DNA of 64,000 bases from Pseudomonadota bacterium (GTDB lineage: Bacteria; Bdellovibrionota; Bacteriovoracia; Bacteriovoracales; Bacteriovoracaceae), in contig JAIYDL010000026.1 in the NCBI GenBank assembly GCA_027487515.1, positions 1 to 64,000 of the forward strand, given 5' to 3'. Below the pieces are notes generated by a model that was not told the origin of the DNA, did no database searches, and saw only the letters and a list, made by a program, of their open reading frames with translations. Position 1 is the first letter of the stretch, and each line of letters begins with the position of its first letter. Below, piece after piece: positions 42,254 to 52,653 of this stretch. A program made the position numbers and the translations under genes.

Positions 42254-43024
42254 TTAATGCTGGAGACCATTGAACAGCCCAGCGAGAACCGTTCTCTGAA
42301 GCTGATTGAGTTGTCCAAGCCGGGCCATGAAGATGATGGGACTCCGTTCGACCTGGGCGGTTGCCACGAACTGACCTTTGGCCCCATTAAACTCTGTGAC
42401 CTCGAAGACGTCATGAAACTTCTCGAGGTACGTCTGCATGAGTTCTTTCTCTCTCAAAGCACCCGGAGTGAAGTTCCCCTTTTTTGCTCCAGAGAGGAGG
42501 GCCTGAGTGAGCTTCGGGCGCTCTCTCTTCTCGTTGTTCTCATCCTTCTCTTCTGACGACACAACGTCGTTGAAGATGATCGACAAATCCGTGGCCCCAA
42601 GATTGCGCTTGAGCCAGTACCAGAGTTCTTCGAAGAAACTGAGCCGATCTTTTTTCCAGAGCTCTCGGAAGTGGTTCGTGAGCTTGAAGAGATCTTCGAC
42701 GGAAGAGAGGTTCTGGTGAAGAGTCCAGCGATTCATGATCTTCAGGTAAAGATCCTTAAACTGCTGGGCCGGGAGTGCTTCGAAGGCCGTGAAGCCAAGG
42801 TCCTCTTCCCGGGCGTCCAGGATCGGGTAGTGCGACTTTTCTTTCTCGAGGAGGCTCACCAACGAACTGAAGTGATCGTTGTCATCGATGAAGAGGCCCT
42901 GAAGATTCTGGTCCGGAAGGTCGGTGACGTCGATGATCTTCGAGGAGAGTGAATTCTGCGTCCAGTCCAGATCCTTGATCAGAACCTGACTGCTTGAGCG
43001 GATGAAACCGAGTGAAATGATCAT
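42254..43024 (-). CDS. Cytoplasmic protein of unknown function
   Basis: A 256-residue soluble protein that I do not recognise. Seen: no signal peptide or membrane segment; an N-terminal alpha/beta part (about 1-85) of receiver-like size without a clear phosphoacceptor; a Trp-rich helical middle (SFFEELWYWLKRNLGATDLS); a charged linker (SSEEKDENNEKRERP); and a C-terminal alpha/beta part. ATG at 43024 is chosen because AAGGAAGG lies 6 bases upstream; longer frames run to 43051. It is divergent from the gene at 43086 and upstream of the peroxidase on the same strand. Confidence 0.6.
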   Translation of the reverse strand: MIISLGFIRSSSQVLIKDLDWTQNSLSSKIIDVTDLPDQNLQGLFIDDNDHFSSLVSLLEKEKSHYPILDAREEDLGFTAFEALPAQQFKDLYLKIMNRWTLHQNLSSVEDLFKLTNHFRELWKKDRLSFFEELWYWLKRNLGATDLSIIFNDVVSSEEKDENNEKRERPKLTQALLSGAKKGNFTPGALREKELMQTYLEKFHDVFEVTEFNGAKGQFVATAQVERSPIIFMARLGQLNQLQRTVLAGLFNGLQH

Positions 43025-43085
43025 GCAAAACCTTCCTTTAAACCGTCTCATACTAACAAAGCCGGGTTTAAGTTACAATGGACTC

Positions 43086-43727
43086 ATGGTGCAGCATTGG
43101 TTGATTTTCTTCTTCCTAACTTTTCCTCTGGCAGGTCTCCGGGCCCAGGATGAGCGCTACTACCGGCAGATTTTCACTGGAGAGCTTCCGAAAGTTAACG
43201 ACGACGTCTCCGTCACCCGCGGGCCCCAGTTCATTGTCTCCGGCCCTCGCTACCACATCGACCTTGACGGAGACCGGATCGAGGAAGTTGTGATTTCGCA
43301 GAAGCGCGACGGGGTCGACTGGCTTGAGATTCAGAATTCTTCCGGGCGCTCGTTGTTCTCAGCGAAGCTTCTCGCGTCGGGTGCGTTCAGCACGCTCTAC
43401 AAGATTCGGCTGGTGCACATCACGCCGAAAGCGAAGGCCCTGCTCCTCTTCCTCGATGAGGGTCGAACGGAGGGACGGCGCTTCGAGTCCACCGCTCGAC
43501 TTTTTATTCTCTCGTTCGAGGGGCACGAGATCTCCCGGGCCACGCTCACCCAGGGACCCCACTTCTTTCACGAGAAACAAAAGCAGCGCGAGCAATACTG
43601 GCGCCGAGATTTCACGGTCAGTGTCTTCGACATTAATGGAGACGGGAGCCGGGAAATCCTCGTGCACTTCAACCACATGCAGCGGGTGCTGAAGTACCGT
43701 GGTCACGGGGAGTGGGAGCGGCTCTAG
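43086..43727 (+). CDS. Exported protein with FG-GAP/VCBS-like calcium motifs
   Basis: A 213-residue protein with a Sec signal peptide (MVQHWLIFFFLTFPLAGLRA). Seen: two Asp-rich loops, DLDGDRIEEVV and DINGDGSREILVHF, that match the DxDGDxxxD/E pattern of FG-GAP or VCBS repeats, one near each end. Likely periplasmic or surface-bound, calcium-stabilised. The ATG at 43086 is chosen to give the signal peptide; the frame is open further upstream to 43002 but would overlap the divergent gene. The 3' end overlaps the next gene by 4 bases tail to tail. Confidence 0.6.
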   Translation: MVQHWLIFFFLTFPLAGLRAQDERYYRQIFTGELPKVNDDVSVTRGPQFIVSGPRYHIDLDGDRIEEVVISQKRDGVDWLEIQNSSGRSLFSAKLLASGAFSTLYKIRLVHITPKAKALLLFLDEGRTEGRRFESTARLFILSFEGHEISRATLTQGPHFFHEKQKQREQYWRRDFTVSVFDINGDGSREILVHFNHMQRVLKYRGHGEWERL

Positions 43728-44146
43728 GAAACCTTCCGGACCTGCTCTTCGCTCTTCTTCTCTCGTTCCTTGCGATACTTCTCAAGGAGTTCGATGTTCG
43801 ACGCACTCTCGAGGGAGGCTTTCTTCTTTACGTTAGACATGATCATGAACCAGACGGAAAGGGGAAGTCCTAGCCCAAGAGCGAGGGCGAGCATGATCGT
43901 CTTCACGGACATCCCCGGATCAGCGCTTCCGGTGACTTTCGCTGGGGCCGCTGGGGCAGCTTTTCTTCCGGCCTCGATCCGGCTGATGTCTTGTTCCAAA
44001 TTGTAGAGAGACTCGGATCCCTGCGGTGCTACCCGCGACTCTTCCACGTCGATGCCGACGAAGTCCTCAACGGCCGGCTTCCTCCCCTGGGCCAGGGCAG
44101 CACAAGAGAAGATGAGGAACACGAGTCCAAGTGTGCGGAAGGTCAT
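43724..44146 (-). CDS. Small membrane protein of unknown function
   Basis: A 140-residue protein. Seen: an N-terminal signal peptide (to about AALAQG), a periplasmic acidic part of about 60 residues, an Ala/Pro-rich linker, one membrane segment (about 80-101), and a basic cytoplasmic tail ending in a Lys/Glu-rich helix. A type I topology. No family recognised. It is divergent from the TPR gene at 44258. Confidence 0.6.
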   Translation of the reverse strand: MTFRTLGLVFLIFSCAALAQGRKPAVEDFVGIDVEESRVAPQGSESLYNLEQDISRIEAGRKAAPAAPAKVTGSADPGMSVKTIMLALALGLGLPLSVWFMIMSNVKKKASLESASNIELLEKYRKEREKKSEEQVRKVS

Positions 44147-44257
44147 GAGCTGTTCTCCTTCAATGATTATCGGTTCTTCTGATCAAATTCTTTAGCTAAA
44201 GATTCCCTCGGAAAAACCGATAGAAATGCGAGTCTTTTCTTCTGTTTAAGGTGGACC

Positions 44258-44971
44258 ATGAAGATTCTTTTCGTCTTTCTCTTGCTCTCCTTCGGCTACG
44301 TATTTTCCCTGTGGAAATGGGGTGGCCTCGATAAGTCTGTGACGGCCAAGTGGGAGGCGCAGCTTCGGCACGAGCAGGCGGCGCTCGCTCTCGCTAAGGA
44401 TAATCGCCAGCTGCGCAAGACCATCTCGGACCTCGAATACAAGGTCTCTGAGCTCGAGTCGAAGAACAAGTACTTCGCGGCCCAGTCGGCCCCGGCAACG
44501 ACTCCAGCCTCCCGCGCGATCGCGAGCATCCCCAAGCCGAGCGCCGAAGACCTAGTGAACTATGAAGTCTACAAGTGGACTCCGGAGAAACTCCTCGCGA
44601 TCGGAGAGAAAGAGTTTCATTTCAAAAACTACGAAAAGTCAGCGCAGTTTTATCACGAGCTCATCCACCGGTTCCCGAAGCATGACCTGGTGGGGGACCG
44701 AGTGCTCTTCGGCGCCGGCGTTGCCGCTTTCGAAACCGGGAAGCGCTACGACTGGTCCGAGAAGTACCTCGCTCGCCTGGTCAAAGATCACCCGAAGTCA
44801 GAGTTCTACCGCGGGGCCAAACTCTGGCTGGCCCTGGCGCAGTACAACCAGGGCGATCACCAGAAATTTCTGAAAACCGTTGAGGAGTTCCGCCTCAAAT
44901 ACCGTAACACAGACGAATGGAAAATCTTAAGCAGGTACTATGAAGACATCTCGTATAAAATTAAGCAGTAG
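44258..44971 (+). CDS. Membrane-anchored coiled-coil and TPR protein
   Basis: A 237-residue protein. Seen: one N-terminal membrane segment or uncleaved signal (about 2-20), a coiled coil (about 30-70), a Ser/Pro/Ala linker, then TPR-like helices (about 110-235) with LLAIGEKEFHFKNYEKSAQF. The plan resembles YbgF/CpoB or BamD helpers of envelope machines, but no tol-pal genes are nearby. It overlaps the FecR-domain gene by 32 bases, so the two are co-translated. Confidence 0.72.
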   Translation: MKILFVFLLLSFGYVFSLWKWGGLDKSVTAKWEAQLRHEQAALALAKDNRQLRKTISDLEYKVSELESKNKYFAAQSAPATTPASRAIASIPKPSAEDLVNYEVYKWTPEKLLAIGEKEFHFKNYEKSAQFYHELIHRFPKHDLVGDRVLFGAGVAAFETGKRYDWSEKYLARLVKDHPKSEFYRGAKLWLALAQYNQGDHQKFLKTVEEFRLKYRNTDEWKILSRYYEDISYKIKQ

Positions 44972-45962
44972 CATCCTTCTCCTCATCATCTCGGCGGCGG
45001 CAGCGGCGAAGCCCGTGGCCCAGGTGGTGGAGGTCTCGGGGAACGTTTTCACGACCGGAGCCGACGGCAAGACGTCGCAGCTGAAGTCTGGCCAGCAGAT
45101 CGAGGAGCGCTCCGACATCATGGTCGAAGAGGGCGGCAGTGTGACGGTGAACGATTACTACAATGCGACTTACCATCTGACGGGCGGATCGCACCTGAAG
45201 TTCTTTAACCGGTCGGTGCAGCTCAAGCGCGGGAAGACTTGGATTCAGTCGGTGAACACCCGAGTTCCTCTGGCCCTGACGACGGCCAATGGCCACGTCG
45301 ATTTTTGGAAGGGCGAGTTCATCACCACCTTCGACCTGGCCTCGAGCCGCTCGCAGGTTCTTGTGGTCAACGGCGAGGTGGAGGTTTCTAACGTCCTCAA
45401 TCGAGGTCTGAAGACCACCGTCTCTGCGGGATCCTTCACCATGGTGGACCCAGAGGTCGAAAGTGGGACTCCCCGGGCCCCGACACGAGTGGGGCTTCAG
45501 TCCCTGAACGCGGCCCTGGGGGAATTCAAGAAACTCCCACAGAAAATGCTCAACACTGAAGCACCGTCGAGGTCCATCGCCTCCGTTGAGGCACTCCCAC
45601 CGGCAACGGAGATGAGCGCAAAAAAGGGTGAGATCATTTTCATCCAATCTCACCGGATGCCGGCGTCGGTGAAGCCCGGGGACGCCCATTCGTACTTTAA
45701 AAAAGTCACTCGTTCGGCGAAGCCTTCGAAGACACCAGTTCCGATAAAAATCTACGGAGTCGCCTGGAAGGAAACACAACCTGCCGCGGCCCCGAGAGTC
45801 CCGGCTTCTGTGCCTGTGATGTCTCCCCCAACTCCCAAGGCGAGCACCCCATCGCTTGAAACCGACACAGAGTTTGGTGACTCCCTTAAGAAGCAAGAAG
45901 GTGAGCAGCCCAAGTATTCGAAAGAACTTAAAAGTCTGATTGATGAGCTTAAAAGTTACTAA
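44940..45962 (+). CDS. FecR-domain exported protein
   Basis: A 340-residue protein with a signal peptide (to about SAAAAA). Seen: a FecR-like beta domain (about 25-160): VAQVVEVSGNVFTT, a GGSHLKF strand, TTANGHVDFWKGEF and VLVVNGEVEV. The C-terminal 170 residues are Pro/Ser/Thr/Lys-rich and end in a short helix. There is no TonB receptor or sigma factor beside it, so it is not a classic FecIR pair; stand-alone FecR domains occur in delta-proteobacterial envelope proteins. Coupled to the TPR gene upstream. Confidence 0.8.
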   Translation: MKTSRIKLSSSILLLIISAAAAAKPVAQVVEVSGNVFTTGADGKTSQLKSGQQIEERSDIMVEEGGSVTVNDYYNATYHLTGGSHLKFFNRSVQLKRGKTWIQSVNTRVPLALTTANGHVDFWKGEFITTFDLASSRSQVLVVNGEVEVSNVLNRGLKTTVSAGSFTMVDPEVESGTPRAPTRVGLQSLNAALGEFKKLPQKMLNTEAPSRSIASVEALPPATEMSAKKGEIIFIQSHRMPASVKPGDAHSYFKKVTRSAKPSKTPVPIKIYGVAWKETQPAAAPRVPASVPVMSPPTPKASTPSLETDTEFGDSLKKQEGEQPKYSKELKSLIDELKSY

Positions 45963-46105
45963 GAGTTAACAAAAACCACTCAATCTTTTTTTTTCTTGCG
46001 GCAATCTTTCTAGAGCATTGGAATTAATAAAACAAAAAATCTATAAAATAGATTTAAGATATCTTGAGTTTATTCTCCATCTTTATTTGCCTTATCATAG
46101 CCGAC

Positions 46106-46783
46106 ATGGATAAGAATAAAATGCATGTCACCATCATAGACGACAATCAAGACCTATTAGAAGCCCTTTCGGGCTCATTGTCTGATTCTTTTGCAACAGA
46201 ATTGTTTACGGAGCCCGACCGTGGACTAGAATTCATCAGAAACAATCACACAGATGCCATTCTTCTGGATCTCCATATTCCGGGGAAAGACGGGTTCGAG
46301 GTTTACGAAGAGGTTAAGCGGGCAAAACTCAACCTTCCTGTTCTCTTCCTGACTGGGGATTCCGACATCGCCGCTCGGGTCAAAGGGCTGGACATCGGGG
46401 CCGATGACTTCCTTCTCAAGCCCGTTCAGACTGAGGAACTGGTAGCGCGGATCCGAAACCGGATCACGCTTTCTAAGCGGAACCTCCAGAGCAATAAATT
46501 AATTAAGTTTAAAGACCTGACCATCGACCTCGATGGGCACCAGGTCATCCTGAACAATCAGGCGGTGCGCCTGACTCCGAAAGAGTACCAGTTGCTCCTT
46601 GTGCTTTCGCAGAACCCGAACCGAGTCATCCATAAAGACGACTTGATTCACATGCTCTGGAAAGATGTGCACGTCGAAGTGAACAACCTGGACACTCATT
46701 TCTCGAACCTGCGGCGGAAGTTGAAGCCTTTTTCGACACACATCAAAACGCTTAAAAATCTCGGCTACGTTCTTCGCATATAG
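46106..46783 (+). CDS. OmpR-family response regulator
   Basis: DNA-binding regulator controlled by phosphorylation. Seen: a receiver domain with the acidic pair in IIDDNQDL, phosphoacceptor in ILLDLHIPGKDGFEVY and the switch lysine in FLLKPVQ, then a winged-helix domain (LTPKEYQLLLVLSQNPNRV, NNLDTHFSNLRRKLKPF, LGYVLRI). The ATG at 46106 is a choice: 46121 is also possible and neither has a good ribosome-binding site; the frame is open to a TTG at 46064. The 143 bases upstream are AT-rich and hold no clear promoter. No histidine kinase is adjacent, so it is an orphan. Confidence 0.93.
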   Translation: MDKNKMHVTIIDDNQDLLEALSGSLSDSFATELFTEPDRGLEFIRNNHTDAILLDLHIPGKDGFEVYEEVKRAKLNLPVLFLTGDSDIAARVKGLDIGADDFLLKPVQTEELVARIRNRITLSKRNLQSNKLIKFKDLTIDLDGHQVILNNQAVRLTPKEYQLLLVLSQNPNRVIHKDDLIHMLWKDVHVEVNNLDTHFSNLRRKLKPFSTHIKTLKNLGYVLRI

Positions 46784-48304
<1,521 letters not shown>

Positions 48305-48308
48305 AACT

Positions 48309-49856
48309 ATGAAAAGCTCCGTCTGGATCGTGGATTTCGGTTCTCAGTATACTCAGCTCATCACTCGGAAGTTCCGGGAACTCGGTGTGACGTCTGAGAT
48401 CATCACGGTGGAGGAGGGAGTCGAGCGCCTCCGGACGACCAAGCCCCGGGCCCTCGTTCTTTCCGGGGGACCGCAGAGCGTCTTCGAAGACAAGACGGAC
48501 TACTCCTCGTTCTTCGACGATCCCGCACTCCCGATCCTCGGGATCTGCTACGGGATGCAGGTCATGGGCCAGTTCTTCGGCGGAAAGGTGGAGAAAGGTG
48601 TGCAAGGCGAGTACGGTCTCGCGAAGCTCCGCTGCCTTCCGGGAATCCAGGTTCCTGGGCTTCCGGCCGAGTCTGACGTGTGGATGAGCCACTCTGATCA
48701 TGTCTCGAAACTTCCGAGCGACTTTTCTTTAATCTTTCAAAGTGATAACGGACTCACTGCGGGAATCAGGCACGCCTCGAGACCCATCCTCGGGTTGCAG
48801 TTTCATCCGGAAGTTCACCACACCGTTCACGGAAAGGATGTGCTCTCCTATTTCTTGAACCAGGTCGCGGGGCTCAGGCAAGACTGGTCCTCGAAGGCCA
48901 TGCTCGAAACCTCTCTTGAAGAGGTGACGGCGGTGAAAGGGTCGAAAGTCCTCTGTGCTTTCTCCGGGGGCGTCGACTCCCTAGTGGCGGCGACTCTCAC
49001 CCAGAGGGCCATCGGCGCTGACCTCTACTGCTTCTTCGTGGACAACGGTCTTCTGCGGCCCCAGGACTACCACCACATCAAGCTTCTCCAAGAGGAGACT
49101 TCCCTGAACATCGAGGTCATCGACGCGAGTGAGCTTTTTCTTCATGCTCTCGAAGGCCATAAAGATCCGGAGGCCAAGCGCAAAATCATCGGAAAGACTT
49201 TCATCGACGTCTTCGAGAAAAAGGTGCACGAGTTCGAGCGCTCTCACGGCATCAAGTTTGCCTACCTTCTCCAAGGGACCCTTTACCCGGACGTGATCGA
49301 ATCGATTTCCCCCCACAAGAAAGGTGGAAAGTCTGTGACGATCAAATCTCACCACAACGTCGGGGGCCTGCCGGAACGGATGCACCTCAAGCTCCTTGAA
49401 CCTCTGCGCTTTCTGTTCAAGGACGAGGTCCGTGCCATGGGCCTCGAGCTCGGCCTCAAGCGGGAGTGGGTCTTCCGGCATCCCTTCCCAGGACCTGGGA
49501 TCGGGGTCCGCGTTCTCGGTGAACTCACGCGGGACGGAATTCGCAAGGTTCAAGAATCCGATCAGATCCTCTTCCAAGAGCTGAAAGATCATAAGCTCTA
49601 CGACTCGACATGGCAGGCTTTCACCGTGCTTCTCCCTGTGAAAACAGTGGGAGTCAAAGGGGACGGCCGTGCCTATGAGGAAGTGATTGCCCTTCGGCTG
49701 GTGAATTCCCAGGACGGGATGACGGCGAGCGTGACTGAAGTTCCGTGGTCCTTCTTGAACCGCGTTTCTTCGCGGATTTGTAATGAAGTCAAGGGCATCA
49801 CCCGAGTGGTGTACGACTGCACGTCGAAGCCTCCGGGCACTATCGAGTGGGAATGA
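48309..49856 (+). CDS. guaA: GMP synthase (glutamine-hydrolysing)
   Basis: Converts XMP to GMP. Seen: a class I glutamine amidotransferase domain with catalytic C80 in LGICYGMQ and His in LQFHPEV, the ATP pyrophosphatase motif SGGVDSLVAA, and a C-terminal dimerisation domain ending in the IEWE tail typical of GuaA. 515 residues is slightly under E. coli (525). It forms an operon with guaB. Confidence 0.98.
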   Translation: MKSSVWIVDFGSQYTQLITRKFRELGVTSEIITVEEGVERLRTTKPRALVLSGGPQSVFEDKTDYSSFFDDPALPILGICYGMQVMGQFFGGKVEKGVQGEYGLAKLRCLPGIQVPGLPAESDVWMSHSDHVSKLPSDFSLIFQSDNGLTAGIRHASRPILGLQFHPEVHHTVHGKDVLSYFLNQVAGLRQDWSSKAMLETSLEEVTAVKGSKVLCAFSGGVDSLVAATLTQRAIGADLYCFFVDNGLLRPQDYHHIKLLQEETSLNIEVIDASELFLHALEGHKDPEAKRKIIGKTFIDVFEKKVHEFERSHGIKFAYLLQGTLYPDVIESISPHKKGGKSVTIKSHHNVGGLPERMHLKLLEPLRFLFKDEVRAMGLELGLKREWVFRHPFPGPGIGVRVLGELTRDGIRKVQESDQILFQELKDHKLYDSTWQAFTVLLPVKTVGVKGDGRAYEEVIALRLVNSQDGMTASVTEVPWSFLNRVSSRICNEVKGITRVVYDCTSKPPGTIEWE

Positions 49857-49923
49857 GTCGGGAGACTGGAAGACTTCCGTAAATCATGATACTCCTTCGA
49901 AACACAATTCAAGGAGTCGAAGA

Positions 49924-50661
49924 ATGACTAAAGTTGCAATCGTAACCGGTGGCTCGAGTGGCATTGGCCTTGCCATAGTGAAAGATCTCCGAGCACAAGG
50001 GATCACCGCTGTTTCCTGGGACCTCAAGGCCCCCACCGAAGACCTTCCCTTCGTCGAATGCGATGTGACCTCCGAGGCCATCGTCCAGGCCGCCTTCAAT
50101 AAAACCGTTGAGCTCTACGGTGCTCCCTCCATCCTCGTGAACAACTGCGGTCTCCAGTTCATGGCACCGGTGGACGAGTTTCCTCTGGAGAAGTGGAACC
50201 AGCTGATCGCGATCATGCTGACGGGGACTTTCCTTTGTTCTAAAACCGTGATCCCGGCGATGAAGAAGAATGGTTGGGGACGCATCATTAACGTTTCGAG
50301 CATCCATGGCAAGGTCGCGAGCCCGTTCAAGGCAGCCTATGTTTCTGCGAAGCACGGTGTTCTCGGTCTCTCGAAGGTCATGGCGATCGAGCTCGCGGAG
50401 TGCAACATCACCGTGAACTCCATCTGCCCCGGCTTCGTCGACACCCCACTCATGCGCGCGCAACTGACCAAGCAGGCAGAACTCAACAAGATGTCCGAGG
50501 AGCAAGTTGCGACGGAGATCATGCTCAAGCCCGCCTACATCAAGAAGTTCACCTCGACGCAGCAGGTGGCCGACATGGTTCGATTCTTTGTCTCTGATTC
50601 GGCGTCCACCATCACTGGGGAAGCCTTTAGCATGACCGGTGGCTGGGGCATGGGCCACTAG
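49924..50661 (+). CDS. D-3-hydroxybutyrate dehydrogenase (SDR family)
   Basis: NAD-dependent oxidation of 3-hydroxybutyrate to acetoacetate. Seen: the SDR nucleotide motif TGGSSGIG, NNCGLQFMAPVDEFPLEKWN, active-site Ser in INVSSIHG, YVSAK, and NSICPGFVDTPL. The GLQF.APVEEFP and IHG.VASP.KAAYVSAKHG blocks are typical of 3-hydroxybutyrate dehydrogenases. AAGGAG lies 7 bases before the ATG, fixing the start inside a longer open frame. It converges with a GntP-type permease, with which it may share a physiological role. Confidence 0.88.
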   Translation: MTKVAIVTGGSSGIGLAIVKDLRAQGITAVSWDLKAPTEDLPFVECDVTSEAIVQAAFNKTVELYGAPSILVNNCGLQFMAPVDEFPLEKWNQLIAIMLTGTFLCSKTVIPAMKKNGWGRIINVSSIHGKVASPFKAAYVSAKHGVLGLSKVMAIELAECNITVNSICPGFVDTPLMRAQLTKQAELNKMSEEQVATEIMLKPAYIKKFTSTQQVADMVRFFVSDSASTITGEAFSMTGGWGMGH

Positions 50662-50682
50662 GCGGAGAAGAATATTTTAACG

Positions 50683-50713
50683 AAAAAGGGGACCGCAATC
50701 GGGTCCCCTTTTT
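50683..50713. terminator. Bidirectional Rho-independent terminator
   Basis: AAAAAGGGGACC, seven-base loop, GGTCCCCTTTTT: a perfect stem with T runs on both strands, placed between the convergent dehydrogenase (plus) and permease (minus) genes. Confidence 0.88.
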
Positions 50714-50716
50714 GTT

Positions 50717-52105
50717 TTAGAAAGAACCGAAGGCGGAGCCGAGGACGATCACCACAATCGTCGAGATCACAGGAATCGCACAGGCGGTGACGAAGATGTC
50801 GAGGTAGGAGTCCTTGTGCGTGAGTCCACAGATTGTCAGGAGACTAATCACGGCGCCATTGTGGGGGAGCGTGTCGAAGCCACCAGAGCTCAGGGTTGCC
50901 ACCCGGTGGAGGAGATCTGGGCTGATGTTGAGCTGGGTCGCGAGTTCGAGGTAGCGGGCCCCGAGGACTTCGAGGCCGATGCTCATGCCTCCGGAAGCAG
51001 AGCCGGTGATGCCGGCGAGAGCGTTGATGGCGATCGCCTCGGAGATGAGCGGGTTACCTGGAGAAATGCTCATGACGGATTCTTTCAGCACCGCAAATGA
51101 AGCGAGGGAAGCGATGACGGCACCATACCCAACTTCTGAGGAGGTGTTGAAGATCGGCAGCAGGGAGCCCATCGTGCCCTCGTTGATCGACTCCACTGTT
51201 TTTGCGTTGTGCCGGCGCATGGCCAGGAGAATGAAGCCGATGGCGAGAGTGAGAGAGAGGATGATCGCCCAGAGTCCTTTCACGGCTTTCAGTTCAACGC
51301 CGCCGAACTTTGTCCCCGAAAGGAAGCCTGCTTCCCATTGAGGGATCAGGACCTGAGAGAAGAGGAAGTTAGCTACGATCACGATGAGGAGGGGTGTAAT
51401 CGCCAGAAGGAATGAGGGCCTATCTCCTGCCGTCACCTGTTTCGCTGCTTTGGTCACCGGGATCTGTGACTTCCCAGAATGCCAGTTCATCCAGAGCATC
51501 CCAAGTCCGAACATGATGAGACCAGCGATGATGCCAAGGCCCGGCGCCGCGAAGGATGTGGTACCGAAGTAGGGCATCGGGATGGCGTTTTGAATCGCCG
51601 GTGTTCCGGGAAGAGCGGTCATGGTGAACGTGAAGGATCCGATGGCGATGGCACCGGGGATGAATTTCTTGTGGATCCCGGCCTGTGCGAAGAGCGAAAC
51701 GCTGATGGGGTAGACGCAGAAGGCGACGACGAAGAGAGACACACCACCGTAGGTCAAAATGGCGCAGGCGAGCACTGTTGCGAGGATCGCGTGCTTGGGG
51801 CCTACCTTGTTTGAGATGGTTTCGCCGATGACTTCAGCGGCCTTAGAATCGTTCATGAGTTTCCCGAAGATCGCGCCGAGGAGAAACACGGGGAAGTACT
51901 GGATGACATATTTGCCGAGTGCACCCATGAAGACCTGAGTATAGAAGGCCAGGGTCATTCCCTGGGTCGCCGAGTCATAGAGTTCCGGTTGGAACAGAAC
52001 AGCGAGGGTGGCGCATAATGGGGCAAGTACCAAAACGTTCACGCCGCGGTACGCGAAATACATGAGGGCCAGGAGAGAAACGATGAGTCCAATGAGTCCG
52101 ATCAT
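50717..52105 (-). CDS. GntP-family permease, possibly for 3-hydroxybutyrate
   Basis: Inner-membrane solute:proton symporter of the GntP group. Seen: 462 residues with about eleven membrane segments, YGGVSLFVVAFCVYPIS and TMTALPGTPAIQNAIP, both typical of GntP proteins, and LPHNGAVISLLTICGL late in the sequence. GntP members carry gluconate, other sugar acids or short hydroxy acids. The convergent 3-hydroxybutyrate dehydrogenase suggests the latter; that is inference from position. Confidence 0.88.
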   Translation of the reverse strand: MIGLIGLIVSLLALMYFAYRGVNVLVLAPLCATLAVLFQPELYDSATQGMTLAFYTQVFMGALGKYVIQYFPVFLLGAIFGKLMNDSKAAEVIGETISNKVGPKHAILATVLACAILTYGGVSLFVVAFCVYPISVSLFAQAGIHKKFIPGAIAIGSFTFTMTALPGTPAIQNAIPMPYFGTTSFAAPGLGIIAGLIMFGLGMLWMNWHSGKSQIPVTKAAKQVTAGDRPSFLLAITPLLIVIVANFLFSQVLIPQWEAGFLSGTKFGGVELKAVKGLWAIILSLTLAIGFILLAMRRHNAKTVESINEGTMGSLLPIFNTSSEVGYGAVIASLASFAVLKESVMSISPGNPLISEAIAINALAGITGSASGGMSIGLEVLGARYLELATQLNISPDLLHRVATLSSGGFDTLPHNGAVISLLTICGLTHKDSYLDIFVTACAIPVISTIVVIVLGSAFGSF

Positions 52106-52274
52106 AGAGAGTGCCTTTTTTCAATTAACGATCCAAGGATGCTACCTAATCGCAGCGCGCTTGTTAAACAAATTTCGTCAGGAAGCACAGCGCGGAGGTA
52201 AGTTATTGCTGAGGAGCACCCACCTAAAGGTTTTTCTTCGTCACCCATGGCCTCTTGTGGTAGTTCTTACCCCT

Positions 52275-52631
52275 ATGAAACTACTCCCCATCCTCTTGAT
52301 CATGAGTTCTTGCACCAGAAAATTCGCCGACTACGATCTCATCCGAAAAGTAGATTTTAATAAGGAAGTCTTCGAAAGACCCGTCACGGCCATGCAGGTC
52401 GTCTCGGCCGGCGGAAAAAAAGACACCCTGGACGCCTGCTTTAACCAGTGGCTTTTTTTCTCAAACGCAGAGAAAGAGAAGAATCAGGCGATCCCGCTGC
52501 TCGTCCGGAGTCTTTGCCCGGGCCACGACTACCTCGTCCGATCACAGATGGTGGAGACCTGGGGGACCGTGCTCGTCTTCAGCCGCTCCTGTGTCACCGT
52601 TGAGACAACCTGCGCTGATCTAAAAAAGTAG
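52275..52631 (+). CDS. Small lipoprotein of unknown function
   Basis: A 118-residue protein with a short lipoprotein signal (MKLLPILLIMSSC, C13). The mature part has four further cysteines and is probably outer-membrane (Thr after the Cys). No family recognised. The ATG at 52275 is chosen for the lipobox; the frame is open well upstream, but there it would oppose the permease gene. Confidence 0.6.
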   Translation: MKLLPILLIMSSCTRKFADYDLIRKVDFNKEVFERPVTAMQVVSAGGKKDTLDACFNQWLFFSNAEKEKNQAIPLLVRSLCPGHDYLVRSQMVETWGTVLVFSRSCVTVETTCADLKK

Positions 52632-52653
52632 CCGCGACCGCTTCCGGGGCTCG

